Shown: positions 47,156 to 57,400 of the stretch, in pieces
Numbering within the stretch: the stretch's first letter is position 1
Layout: each line of letters starts with the position of its first letter
From: Aquila chrysaetos chrysaetos
Taxonomy: Eukaryota; Chordata; Aves; Accipitriformes; Accipitridae
DNA length: 64,000 nucleotides
Assembly: GCF_900496995.4 (NCBI RefSeq)
Contig: NC_044006.1
Span: forward strand, 38,067,120 to 38,131,119
Direction of reading: 5' to 3'
Program-made: the position numbers and the translations under genes
The notes under the pieces: generated by a model
The model's database searches: none
Told to the model about the DNA's origin: nothing
Seen by the model: the letters and a program-made list of their open reading frames with translations, nothing else

Positions 47156-49490
47156 TACATGGACAGTTTTGGATTAAAAAAAAATGAAAATACTACACTG
47201 TGAAGCTTTAGAATGACTTGAACTTAAATTCAATTTAGAGATTAAATGCTCATGTCATACCTGGCATTTCATGTTTCACTCGATCTACTCAAATAAAGAG
47301 CCACTGATGGAAGGTGTGATCCTAGTCCATTTCTGTTTCCAACTGCAAGCTTACACCTCTTGAGTAGGTTGTGATACCCTATAGCTGCAGGGTGAATTGG
47401 ATCAACCACTGATGTCATGCAAAAATTATTCACTAAAAAACATGGGTTTGCAGTGGCTCAGCTGACTGAGCCAGCTCATCTGTGGCTGCAGACTGACTAG
47501 ATCTGTTGCAGATGAGAGTAAAGCAGTATGAGTTTAGAGAAGACAAAGACCCAAGAACGACCGTCTTGTTTGGCAGTGAAATTTGGTTAGGTGTAATGTG
47601 AAACCACACGCTCAGTTTACACAAGAAGAATGAGAGAAAATACAAAACACAATGCAGCAACGTTCAGAAAAGAACTGTAACATTCCATATGTAGGGATCA
47701 GATATTCTATACTTCTAAAATAAATAAATAAATACTTTCTAAAATCAGAGTAATCGTTCAGATTAGCAAATGTATCTGAAATTCAAGGCTGAATGGGATT
47801 TTTGATGCAGGAATTATATTCATGTGATATACTTGCACTAATAAAAAGGGGGCAAAAGTGATAAAGAATGTATTACTTTCACATGAGAGATTAGAGAATT
47901 TTTCTCTTCAAAATCCTTTGAGCAGACTTAAGATATGTTGCAGTAGGCCATTTTGCTGAAATTGCTAGCAATGCAGTTTTGCTAGAATGCAAATCTCACA
48001 TGCTTTTTGTCTGTCAAGGATATAGGCAGTCCATGTTTTGGATTGTGTGATGGATGCACGCTGACACTTGGATACTACAACAGCAGAGCTACAATGCTGG
48101 TGTGTGGATAGAAAGTGTGTGTTACGGCCATGAGGTTCCTACCGGCTAACTAACTCCCTGGCCACAACACAGAGCTATAGTATGTCTCTCTTGCTTTGCG
48201 AAACTCCCAAATTGTTCATAGCTGGTTGATGCTGACATACGAGGTTAGTAGACAGTAAAGATACACTGTGAATGTGCAAAATAGAGGCAGGAGAGTGTGC
48301 GGCAGTAATCAAATGACTGAGTTCCAGTTATTGTATTTTGGGCTTGACAGGTCTCTCTGAATGTTAGTGGTGAAGATGAGTTTCTTCTGTTGTAGTCTGG
48401 ACAAATAGCTGTTTTAAGAAAAGCTCTGAAATCACCCGGATAGCCCTGTCAGTGATCATGTTTTCATATTTTATGTCATCTTGGGTCGTACATCAAATAC
48501 CAAAAGTGAAATTGTGTTGGATGACATTAACAAAAAAAATTTATGTTAGTGGATCATGATTTCACCAGATGGATTTCTATATATTCTAGCATTTCTCTGC
48601 AGAGTTTAATAATATGGCCTCTTCAGTCTTTTTGTGTTTAAATCTGACTCTAGATGTGTAATAATAAATGAAAGTTGTCTTTAGAGGATGTGCAGAATCT
48701 CTTTATTCTGTTCGAACTTCCCAGATTTGTTTTTATGTGTCCATCGGCTATAATATACTTTTTTCGGTCTTTCTTCTATCTCTGCTTGTGTACATTTTCT
48801 CTGTACATCCATTGGTTGGGTCATATCATAGCATATAGAACATGTGCAGCACATAGAAAGCAGTCATTTTCCATCCGTGAGTGAGTTGAATAAAACCATG
48901 AAAGTAGCCAGGCAGTAACAACAGCAAAGTGTATCAGCATAGCTAACGTCCTTCAACAGTTTCACAAAATTTGCAGCATTTTACATCAGGTTCTCTGGCC
49001 TTCAGAGACCTTAAGGAATATACAAACTTAGTGCTTTGACTGCCATCTATGCCAGCACCATAGTCAGAATGAGAACTGTGTTGCAGAACATGGGGTCTTT
49101 GTGCTTCATAAAGAAAGTAAAATGCAGGGTTTTAGTCAGTTTCCATTCCTCTGTTTTAGCCTGAACAAGACAGAAAAAGGCACTATATTGTGGGAATTGG
49201 ATGTCAGCAAATAGTGGTAACTTTCAAATGACGAGTACTGTTAAGTAAAAAAGTACTGCTGTAGAATGGAATGTTTTGTTCAACTTTTTCCCAAACAGAT
49301 TTCTCTAGACATCTGATTTTTTAACATAGGAGATGACAAATTCATGCTGAATTCAAGAAAGTTTTGGTTTTTTTTCTAAAATGGAGTTCAATTTTTTTTG
49401 TTAATTCATCAGCTTATCTTTAAAATTTACAGATCCTTCCTACCTAGAAATATTCTTCCTGCACACCAACTAACTTTCAATCTGAGAATG

Positions 49491-50450
49491 AAGATGACAC
49501 TGATTCCTAGAATGAGCAGAATTATAGGGAGAAGGGGCAGCTCTTTTGTTGGAGACATCTACATGGAACTTTGAGTTCATATTTTGTATCTCCACCATGA
49601 ACTTAGGAAAACACCTAGAAAATAGAGGTAAGAAACTCTAGCTTTTTACTACTGTCGTGGTTTAACCCCAGCTGGTAACTAAGCACCACACAGCTGCTCA
49701 CTCACTCCCCCCCACCCAGTGGGATGGGGGAGAGAATCGGGGAAAAAAAAGTAAAACTTGTGGGTTGAGATAAGAACGGTTTAATAGAACAGAAAGGAAG
49801 AAAATAATAATGATAGTAATAACAATATTAAAATGACAATAATAATAAAAGAATTGGAATATACAAAACAAGTGATGCACAATGCAATTGCTCACCACCC
49901 GATGCCCAGTCAGTTCCTGAGCAGCAATCCTTCCTCACCCAACTCCCCCCAGTTTATATACTGGGCATGACATCACATGGTATGGAATACCCCTTTGGCC
50001 AGCTTGGGTCAGCTGTCCTGGCTGTGTCCCCTCCCAACTTCTTGTGCCTCTCCAGCCTTCTTGCTGGCTGGGCATGAGAAGCTGAAAAATCCTGGACTTA
50101 GTCTAAACACAAATTAGCAACAACTGAAAACATCAGTGTGTTATCAACGTTCTTCTCATACTGAACCCAAGAGATAACACTATACCAGCTACCAGAAAGA
50201 AAATTAACTCTATCCCAGCTGAAACCAGGACAACTACCCTTTCTCATATTGTATATCCAGCCGTAATATGCTGAGAATGCACTTAGCCTGGCTTTTACCA
50301 GGCTGAATCCTATCTACTTTTAATGCAATGTATATGAAGCAAAAATCTTTCCAAATACATCCACTACTATTTGAGTTTCATTTCTGTGACTTCAAGATTC
50401 ACATTTTTAAGAATGTGGGTTTTTTCTGATAGGAGGTGAAAATATGGATG
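49491..50450 (+). repeat. Tandem duplication, copy 1 (960 bp)
   Basis: This block recurs at 50881-51840 at an offset of exactly 1,390 bp, with no difference found by eye. It contains a complete solo LTR with its target-site duplications, so the duplication is younger than the LTR insertion. Confidence 0.93.
49653..50232 (-). mobile_element. Solo LTR of an avian endogenous retrovirus (copy 1), TSD ACTAC
   Basis: The 580-bp element has TG...CA ends (TGTCGTGGTTTAACC ... AAACCAGGACA) and is flanked by ACTAC on both sides (49648-49652 and 50233-50237). On the minus strand it carries TATATAAA (complement near 49963) and downstream ATTAAA, the order expected of LTR promoter and poly(A) signals, so the element reads on the minus strand. 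A 5-bp TSD is compatible with an ERVL-type or related family. No internal genes remain. Confidence 0.85.
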
Positions 50451-50880
50451 TGCTTCGCACTGGCCCTTCCCCATGCCCCTGAAGAGTCAGAGGATACTGA
50501 GACACAAACGGATCCCTTAAATAGCAACTCTCCCTTTAAATGGGTAATTAAAAATAACCAAAACTGTGGTTAAAATAATTTCTGAAATTGCTTCATTGAT
50601 GGTGGAATTGTTGTGAATCAGGTTAAAAGTTTCTGAAGTTGATAAATGTAACATCTACGTTTCATGAACTGTATGTGAAGAAGCTGTTATCCATCTTAAA
50701 GATGGAACCAAACAGTTGAAACTTAGCAACACTCTCGTTACGTCTGTTGCTGGTTTAGCAAAATTAGGCTGCGCTGTGTTGACCTTATGTTCAGAATATC
50801 AGTATCTGCGGGAGCATACACATGTGTTACAGCCCTAAAACATCCTTATATTTTGTTCTTATCTCTGTGGAATCACACTG
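50451..50880 (+). repeat. 430-bp linker identical to EFHB intron 2 (55183-55612)
   Basis: The sequence from TGCTTCGCACTGGCCCTTCC to GTGGAATCACACTG matches 55183-55612 base for base on reading, in the same orientation. It fills exactly the gap between the two duplicated blocks. Confidence 0.93.
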
Positions 50881-51840
50881 AAGATGACACTGATTCCTAG
50901 AATGAGCAGAATTATAGGGAGAAGGGGCAGCTCTTTTGTTGGAGACATCTACATGGAACTTTGAGTTCATATTTTGTATCTCCACCATGAACTTAGGAAA
51001 ACACCTAGAAAATAGAGGTAAGAAACTCTAGCTTTTTACTACTGTCGTGGTTTAACCCCAGCTGGTAACTAAGCACCACACAGCTGCTCACTCACTCCCC
51101 CCCACCCAGTGGGATGGGGGAGAGAATCGGGGAAAAAAAAGTAAAACTTGTGGGTTGAGATAAGAACGGTTTAATAGAACAGAAAGGAAGAAAATAATAA
51201 TGATAGTAATAACAATATTAAAATGACAATAATAATAAAAGAATTGGAATATACAAAACAAGTGATGCACAATGCAATTGCTCACCACCCGATGCCCAGT
51301 CAGTTCCTGAGCAGCAATCCTTCCTCACCCAACTCCCCCCAGTTTATATACTGGGCATGACATCACATGGTATGGAATACCCCTTTGGCCAGCTTGGGTC
51401 AGCTGTCCTGGCTGTGTCCCCTCCCAACTTCTTGTGCCTCTCCAGCCTTCTTGCTGGCTGGGCATGAGAAGCTGAAAAATCCTGGACTTAGTCTAAACAC
51501 AAATTAGCAACAACTGAAAACATCAGTGTGTTATCAACGTTCTTCTCATACTGAACCCAAGAGATAACACTATACCAGCTACCAGAAAGAAAATTAACTC
51601 TATCCCAGCTGAAACCAGGACAACTACCCTTTCTCATATTGTATATCCAGCCGTAATATGCTGAGAATGCACTTAGCCTGGCTTTTACCAGGCTGAATCC
51701 TATCTACTTTTAATGCAATGTATATGAAGCAAAAATCTTTCCAAATACATCCACTACTATTTGAGTTTCATTTCTGTGACTTCAAGATTCACATTTTTAA
51801 GAATGTGGGTTTTTTCTGATAGGAGGTGAAAATATGGATG
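50881..51840 (+). repeat. Tandem duplication, copy 2 (960 bp)
   Basis: Second copy of 49491-50450, again with the solo LTR and its ACTAC flanks. After 51840 the two copies diverge: this one continues into unique sequence, whereas copy 1 joins the 430-bp linker. Confidence 0.93.
51043..51622 (-). mobile_element. Solo LTR (copy 2, duplicated with flanks), TSD ACTAC
   Basis: Same sequence and same ACTAC flanks as the copy at 49653-50232, shifted by 1,390 bp. It is therefore a product of the segmental duplication and not a separate insertion. Confidence 0.85.
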
Positions 51841-53973
51841 CATTTTTTACAGCTTAATAGTAGAGTTTTTTCTGTATAGGAGGTGAAAGAGATGTACTTT
51901 TCTCTACCTTGTTACTAGCTAGTTTTCTACAGTATCCACAGTAATTTATAATAGAAGCAGCTCCTGCAGATAAAAATGTTTTCCTGCTTTCTCTGGCACC
52001 TGGATGCATCATTTCTGGAAAGCAGCCAAAGAGGCATCTCCCTCTTCCACAAAGAGGCTAGCAAATGAGAGCATTTCTAAGAGCAGGTTTTTGGTCTGAG
52101 GGGGTTTAGGATCTGCTTCTAAGAGATGTGTGAAAAATAGTTAAGAGAAGCATGTCTATTGTTAGTAGGTTTCAAATTGATTTATAAGGACCCACATTTC
52201 TGCTGAAGAAAACAGAGGCGCAAAACAGAGAAGGCTGAGGACTTCTGCTCTGCTTGTTTCTGCAATAGGCATTCTGTTTACATGGCCAGGTCCTATTTTT
52301 CTACCTTTGACACAACCCACTCCATCGGGGCTGAGTGGATTCTTTAAATTAGCAAGTGTGGCCACCTACTGGGGAAAAAAAACAATGTAAAAATAAAAGA
52401 AATAACAGAATGTACATAAATGGTAATACCTTGAGCACAGGTAGCCAGCTAGAAATACAACAAACACAAGAATAAAAATTCAAGTCCCAGTTTCCTGTGC
52501 CCTACTATTACCATATAATTTTTGCGATACTATACTTTGCTCTTCCTCTGTATAAATAGTTCCTTCTTGTTCTGACAGCTTTATCCTTACCCAGTTACTC
52601 CTCTCAATCAGATCAAATTCATCTCTGATTTCTAACACCTGCTGTTTTGTTCAAATCATAGTTTAGCCTTTACTAGGTACAAATTGCACCTGACAGATGA
52701 ATGGATCACAAGGCAAGACGTAACTAATCGTTTTATTTTATGTATTGAACTACCAACAATTATTGCTTTATTTGGCAGGAGCACTCTAAACTTTCAGTAA
52801 CAACAAATATGATTGAAATATGAAATGAACTGAACACGTTAAGAATTTACAAGAGCTTCTTTAATTCCCAAGTGGTCGTGGATGTTCTATATTAGTGGTG
52901 TGGTACAGCCATGTCTACAGCAGAAAAACACACCTACGTTTGAAAAAGGGCACGAGCACGGCCACAGCTAGATAATAGCTGACGATAATATATGTTACCT
53001 GAAGAAGATGGGGCTATTTCCACACGTGCTAGAAGCTAGCTGATCATAGTACTGACATGTACTGTCGATGTGTCGGACAGCCGGAGCAGGTAGTCACGCA
53101 CCCCTACTGCCTGGTGGCCCGGTCACCAGAGAGCAATCGCTGCCCGAGCCTCTCATCTTGCATTTGTGGGAAAGGGTCCTGAGAATTAAATTTTAATTTA
53201 GCTTCCTTCATTTTAAATCCTTATCAAACAAATGTTAGAGCTGAGAATAAAATGGCAGCAGCTGGTAATGTTTGTTAATTAATTACAGTTGAGGTCTGTA
53301 TGTGTATCTAAAATTGGTTTTGCCGTCATAGGTCTATAGAGAATGGAGCAGGGTGTGATTAAATTAGGTGTTTTGCTGGGAAGATGGGGAGAGTTTACTA
53401 AATGTCACCTGAGAGTAAAAGTCTTTGTAAGAGCTGAGGGGCTTTTAAACAGCGGTGGAACTTGTTCAGTCTTACCCACGCTGCTTTCCTGAAATAATCT
53501 GCCTCTGTTTCTAAAAGGCAAATACAGTGGTTTAGATATACGATGTGTTGACTCATTTAAGACAAACAGTAAGAGCGTTCACGTGCCCTGATCTATCGGT
53601 AGTGCTGACAGGCTTCTCTCAGCCACCTCTGTGCCATTGTGTAGACGGGAGTTGCAGTTTTCTCTAGAGGAACAGTCTCAGTACAAAATGTTTTATTAAT
53701 ATGTTTATACATGTGACAACAGTTGTGAAAGGGGCTGTATTTTTTATTAGAATAATCAAAGAATTAAAGTTTGATCAGACTTTTGACCATGTAAGACTTT
53801 CTTTCAACCCAAACAAAACTCAATCCACCCGTCTGAAAGCTGGTGGATTTTCAAGAACTTTAGTAATTGGTCTAGGAAACATACTACCTCTGCAGTTGGA
53901 CCTTAATTATTTTCTTAGATCATGATGGACATGAAATAGCCTGAGTGCATTTTGTTTGCTGGATTTCTCCAGG

Positions 53974-54218
53974 GGGTGCGAGGGACATGGCGGGCGGGGT
54001 GTGAGAGGGGAGGACGGCGGGTGCTGGGTGCGAGGGAGATGGCGGGCGGGGTGTGAGGGGGGAGGACGGCGGGTGCTGGGTGCGAGGGACATGGCGGGCG
54101 GGGTGTGAGAGGGGAGGACGGCGGGTGCTGGGTGCGAGGGAGATGGCGGGCGGGGTGTGAGGGGGGAGGACGGCGGGTGCTGGGTGCGAAGGTCATGGCG
54201 GGCGGGGTGTGAGGGCGG
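53974..54218. repeat. GC-rich minisatellite, 52-bp units in 104-bp higher-order pairs
   Basis: The anchor word GTGCGA recurs at 53976, 54028, 54080, 54132 and 54184, a constant 52-bp period with four full units and a partial fifth. Units 1 and 3 share GACATGG and GAGAGGGG, while units 2 and 4 share GAGATGG and GAGGGGGG. The array therefore grew by duplication of a 104-bp dimer. It ends about 115 bp before the EFHB ATG. Confidence 0.92.
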
Positions 54219-54252
54219 CCGCGCCGCCGGACCCGCACGAGCGCTCCCGTCG

Positions 54253-54270
54253 CTGCCTCCAGGGGGCGCG
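54253..54270 (+). promoter_or_regulatory. CTCF-like motif at the EFHB promoter
   Basis: CTGCCTCCAGGGGGCGCG is close to the CTCF core consensus (CCASYAGRKGGCGC type). A weaker relative, CTCCAGGGGGTGCGA, lies at the left border of the minisatellite (about 53968). Confidence 0.5.
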
Positions 54271-54334
54271 GTGGCGCCGCCCGCTGCCGTTACCAGGCGA
54301 GTGGGGTAAACGGCCGGCGCGGCCCCATGCCGCC

Positions 54335-54400
54335 ATGGCGGGGATGCTGCGGCCCGTCTATGAGGGGAAGTTCACTGACAAGTTTCCTGAGCTGTCGGCC
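54335..54400 (+). CDS. EFHB: EFHB coding exon 1
   Basis: Twenty-two codons, MAGMLRPVYEGKFTDKFPEL then SA, phase 0, donor GCC|GTGAGT. There is no upstream in-frame ATG in the open frame, which extends back to 54209. Confidence 0.85.
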
Positions 54401-57400
54401 GTGAGTGCCTTCGCCGAAGGGGTCCCACCGTGGCCGCGGAGCCGCCCGCCCGCTTTCTGCGCGTTTCTGGGGCCGGGGTCTCGCCGTGGGCTGGGGGAAG
54501 AGGCTGGAGGAGGGGCGATGTGTGGGGCAGGCAGGCGCATTTCGCTTCGGTCCCCCCTCTCTCCCCCAAAAATGTGTGCGGTTCCTTTTTTCCCCCCTTT
54601 TATCAGAACGAGGACAATAAGACAACATCTCGTGCAAGGTGGCAGATCCCAGTTTGGCTTATTGTGCTTATGAGTACAATGGGTTTGGTTATGCCTTACT
54701 TTTTGATTGTATTGTGTAGGCTGGAAAGTTGCATCCCACTGGCGATACGGCTGCGAGTTGCCTCACTGAGGTTTTACCCAGGGTGAGTTGGTTTTTCAGA
54801 TGCTCCTTGTGAAAGTTTTGTAATGATTTCCCATTAGCAATTGTGCTTTGAGACAGGCCTTAAAAAAAAAAAAAAGAAAATCAGTGAAATCTTGGTCACT
54901 TATTCTACATCCCTTCTCTTTAGAAACTACTATTTTTTTTCTGATGTTAGTTTTTGTTACTTGGGATCAGAGAGAATTGCTGGTAGGATTGTAAAACGCT
55001 TCTGGCAGTTCTTTTTCACCATGCAGGTTTTACAAAATTCACCATGTTTGCTTAGATGGGACTAAGTAGAATTGTTTTAGACATTTTTTCTCTGGTAATA
55101 CAATTATAGTGATCATTATTAGGAATTACTATTACTTCTGATGGAGATCCTTCTTCTTTATCAAGGATGCCCCTCAGAATTGTGCTTCGCACTGGCCCTT
55201 CCCCATGCCCCTGAAGAGTCAGAGGATACTGAGACACAAACGGATCCCTTAAATAGCAACTCTCCCTTTAAATGGGTAATTAAAAATAACCAAAACTGTG
55301 GTTAAAATAATTTCTGAAATTGCTTCATTGATGGTGGAATTGTTGTGAATCAGGTTAAAAGTTTCTGAAGTTGATAAATGTAACATCTACGTTTCATGAA
55401 CTGTATGTGAAGAAGCTGTTATCCATCTTAAAGATGGAACCAAACAGTTGAAACTTAGCAACACTCTCGTTACGTCTGTTGCTGGTTTAGCAAAATTAGG
55501 CTGCGCTGTGTTGACCTTATGTTCAGAATATCAGTATCTGCGGGAGCATACACATGTGTTACAGCCCTAAAACATCCTTATATTTTGTTCTTATCTCTGT
55601 GGAATCACACTGAAATGGCTGCAGTACATTTTCTTTCCATTAATATTTTGCAAATATCTGGTGTAAAATTGTTTTTGCTTTGCTTTATATATAGCCCATT
55701 ACTCCAACTAGTGTGCGAAAGTTTCGAAATACAACAAATCCAGCTCCTGGTGTTGAAAGAATATTCTACGGCAGAGCAGATGATCCTGATATTGCAGCTC
55801 ACTTGACACATGGCATAGAGTCACGTTCTTCACTCAGTGTAAGAATGTGACTTGTTTACTTTTGTTTAAGAATGGACTGCTTAAGAATGTCCTTAATAAG
55901 AGCAACTGATTTCTTCATAGTCAGGGATAAAGGTACATAGCTGGGTTATTTACACTGCAGCATTTCACCGCTGTTGTGGATTATCTGAATTCTGAGGTCA
56001 ATTCATAGGATTTAAGTATCATGGTTGAAATAGGAAAACATTTGAAATCCAGTGACTTTTATCTTATCAGTGACTTAACTTTTGCAATGACTGCTGAATT
56101 ACTCATTTCATTTCAACATTTAAGTTAATGAACAGTCTCCTACCCACAAATTTTGCTGCTTTCTTTACTGATTACAGAGGTAAAACCTGCTGAGCTCTTA
56201 GCAAGAGAACTGCTATCTGAGAACGTGCTTAGTTCAGTGTAATTATTATGTATTCTTTCTTATCTCTGGGTTGAAACAGGTTTTGTTAGCTAAAAAGTGA
56301 TGGTTTGGTCAGACTATTTTGTGTGTATTCTTCAGAAATTATTTTTGTAATCTGTAATCAAACAACTGATCATTGGTGATTTTATCACATAATTATTGTT
56401 ACATTCTCTAAAAATAACAGTTGTGTTAGTAAAATATGCTTTTATGATGCATTTCATCAGCTGGGCTTGTAAATTAGTCATTTTCAGTTTTACAAATTAA
56501 GAAGTTGAGGCAAAGAGGAGTTAAGGTCTCAAAAATAAGTCTTCAGGTTGGAACATATAAGTCCTGATATTAGAGGATGTTGAGTAGGACATCTGTTAGG
56601 CTGTCGTGGTTTAACCCCAGCCAGCTACTAAGCACCACACAGCTGCTCACTCACCCCCGCCCCCAGTGGGATGGGGGAGAAAATCGGGAAAAGAAGTAAA
56701 ACTCGTGGGTTGAGATAAGAATGGTTTAATAGAACAGAAAAGAAGAAACTAATAATGATAATGACAACACTAATAAAATGACAACAGCAATAATAAAAGG
56801 ATTGGAATGGACAAATGATGCGCAGTGCAATTGCTCACCACCCGCCGATCGACACCCAGCCAGTCCCCAAGCGGTGATTCCCCCCGCTTCCCCCAGTTTA
56901 TATACTGGGCATGACGTCACATGGTATGGAATACCCCTTTGGCCAGTTTGGGTCAGCTGCCCTGTCTGTGTCCCCTCCCAACTTCTTGTGCCCCTCCAGC
57001 TTTCTCTCTGGCTGGGCATGAGAAGCTGAAAAAATCCTTGACTTTAGTCTAAACATTACTTAGCAACAACTGAAAACATCAGCGTTATCAACATTCTTTG
57101 CATACTGAACTCAAAACATAGCACCATACCACCTACTAGGAAGAAAATTAACTCTATCCCAGCTGAAACCAGGGCATAGGCTTATCCAACATGAAAAAGA
57201 AATCAGGTTTTTGGTGTCCCTCCTCCAAAGTTTTACATTGAATGGATTGATTTGTTTAGCCTGTACTGTCTGTTGAAGACTGTTTCACGCATTATTAATT
57301 AAATATTAACTTGAGGAAGAGCTGGAATCTTAGTGAGTTTGCTAAGCATGGGTTTGGATCAATTGTATTTGCTACTACTTTTTTCAGTATTTCTTTATAT

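Larger units (their letters stand above)
44661..54218. other. Intergenic spacer between RAB5A and EFHB
   Basis: This spacer between divergently transcribed genes holds one old LTR (46585-47155), two identical solo LTRs inside a tandem duplication (49491-51840), and a minisatellite next to the EFHB promoter. The remaining sequence is AT-rich and without recognisable genes. Short open frames resemble no known protein. Confidence 0.75.
53960..54560. promoter_or_regulatory. EFHB: CpG-rich EFHB promoter region
   Basis: GC-rich sequence spans the minisatellite, the first EFHB exon and the start of intron 1. It contains a CTCF-like word at 54253-54270 and GTTACC (54288-54293) resembling one half of an RFX site. 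The transcription start is expected between about 54220 and 54330. Confidence 0.65.

Noticed and set aside
47445-47480. Short inverted repeat TGGCTCAG...CTGAGCCA
   Set aside because: Eight-base arms in a 64-kb window are expected by chance. Nothing nearby suggests a functional element.
49698-51288. Two identical 66-codon minus-strand frames
   Set aside because: They lie inside the duplicated solo LTRs, where coding is not expected. Their identity reflects the duplication.
53907-54238. Pro/His/Arg-rich minus-strand frames over the minisatellite
   Set aside because: The repeated peptide is just the translation of the 52-bp array. There is no conserved domain, and it sits in a promoter region.
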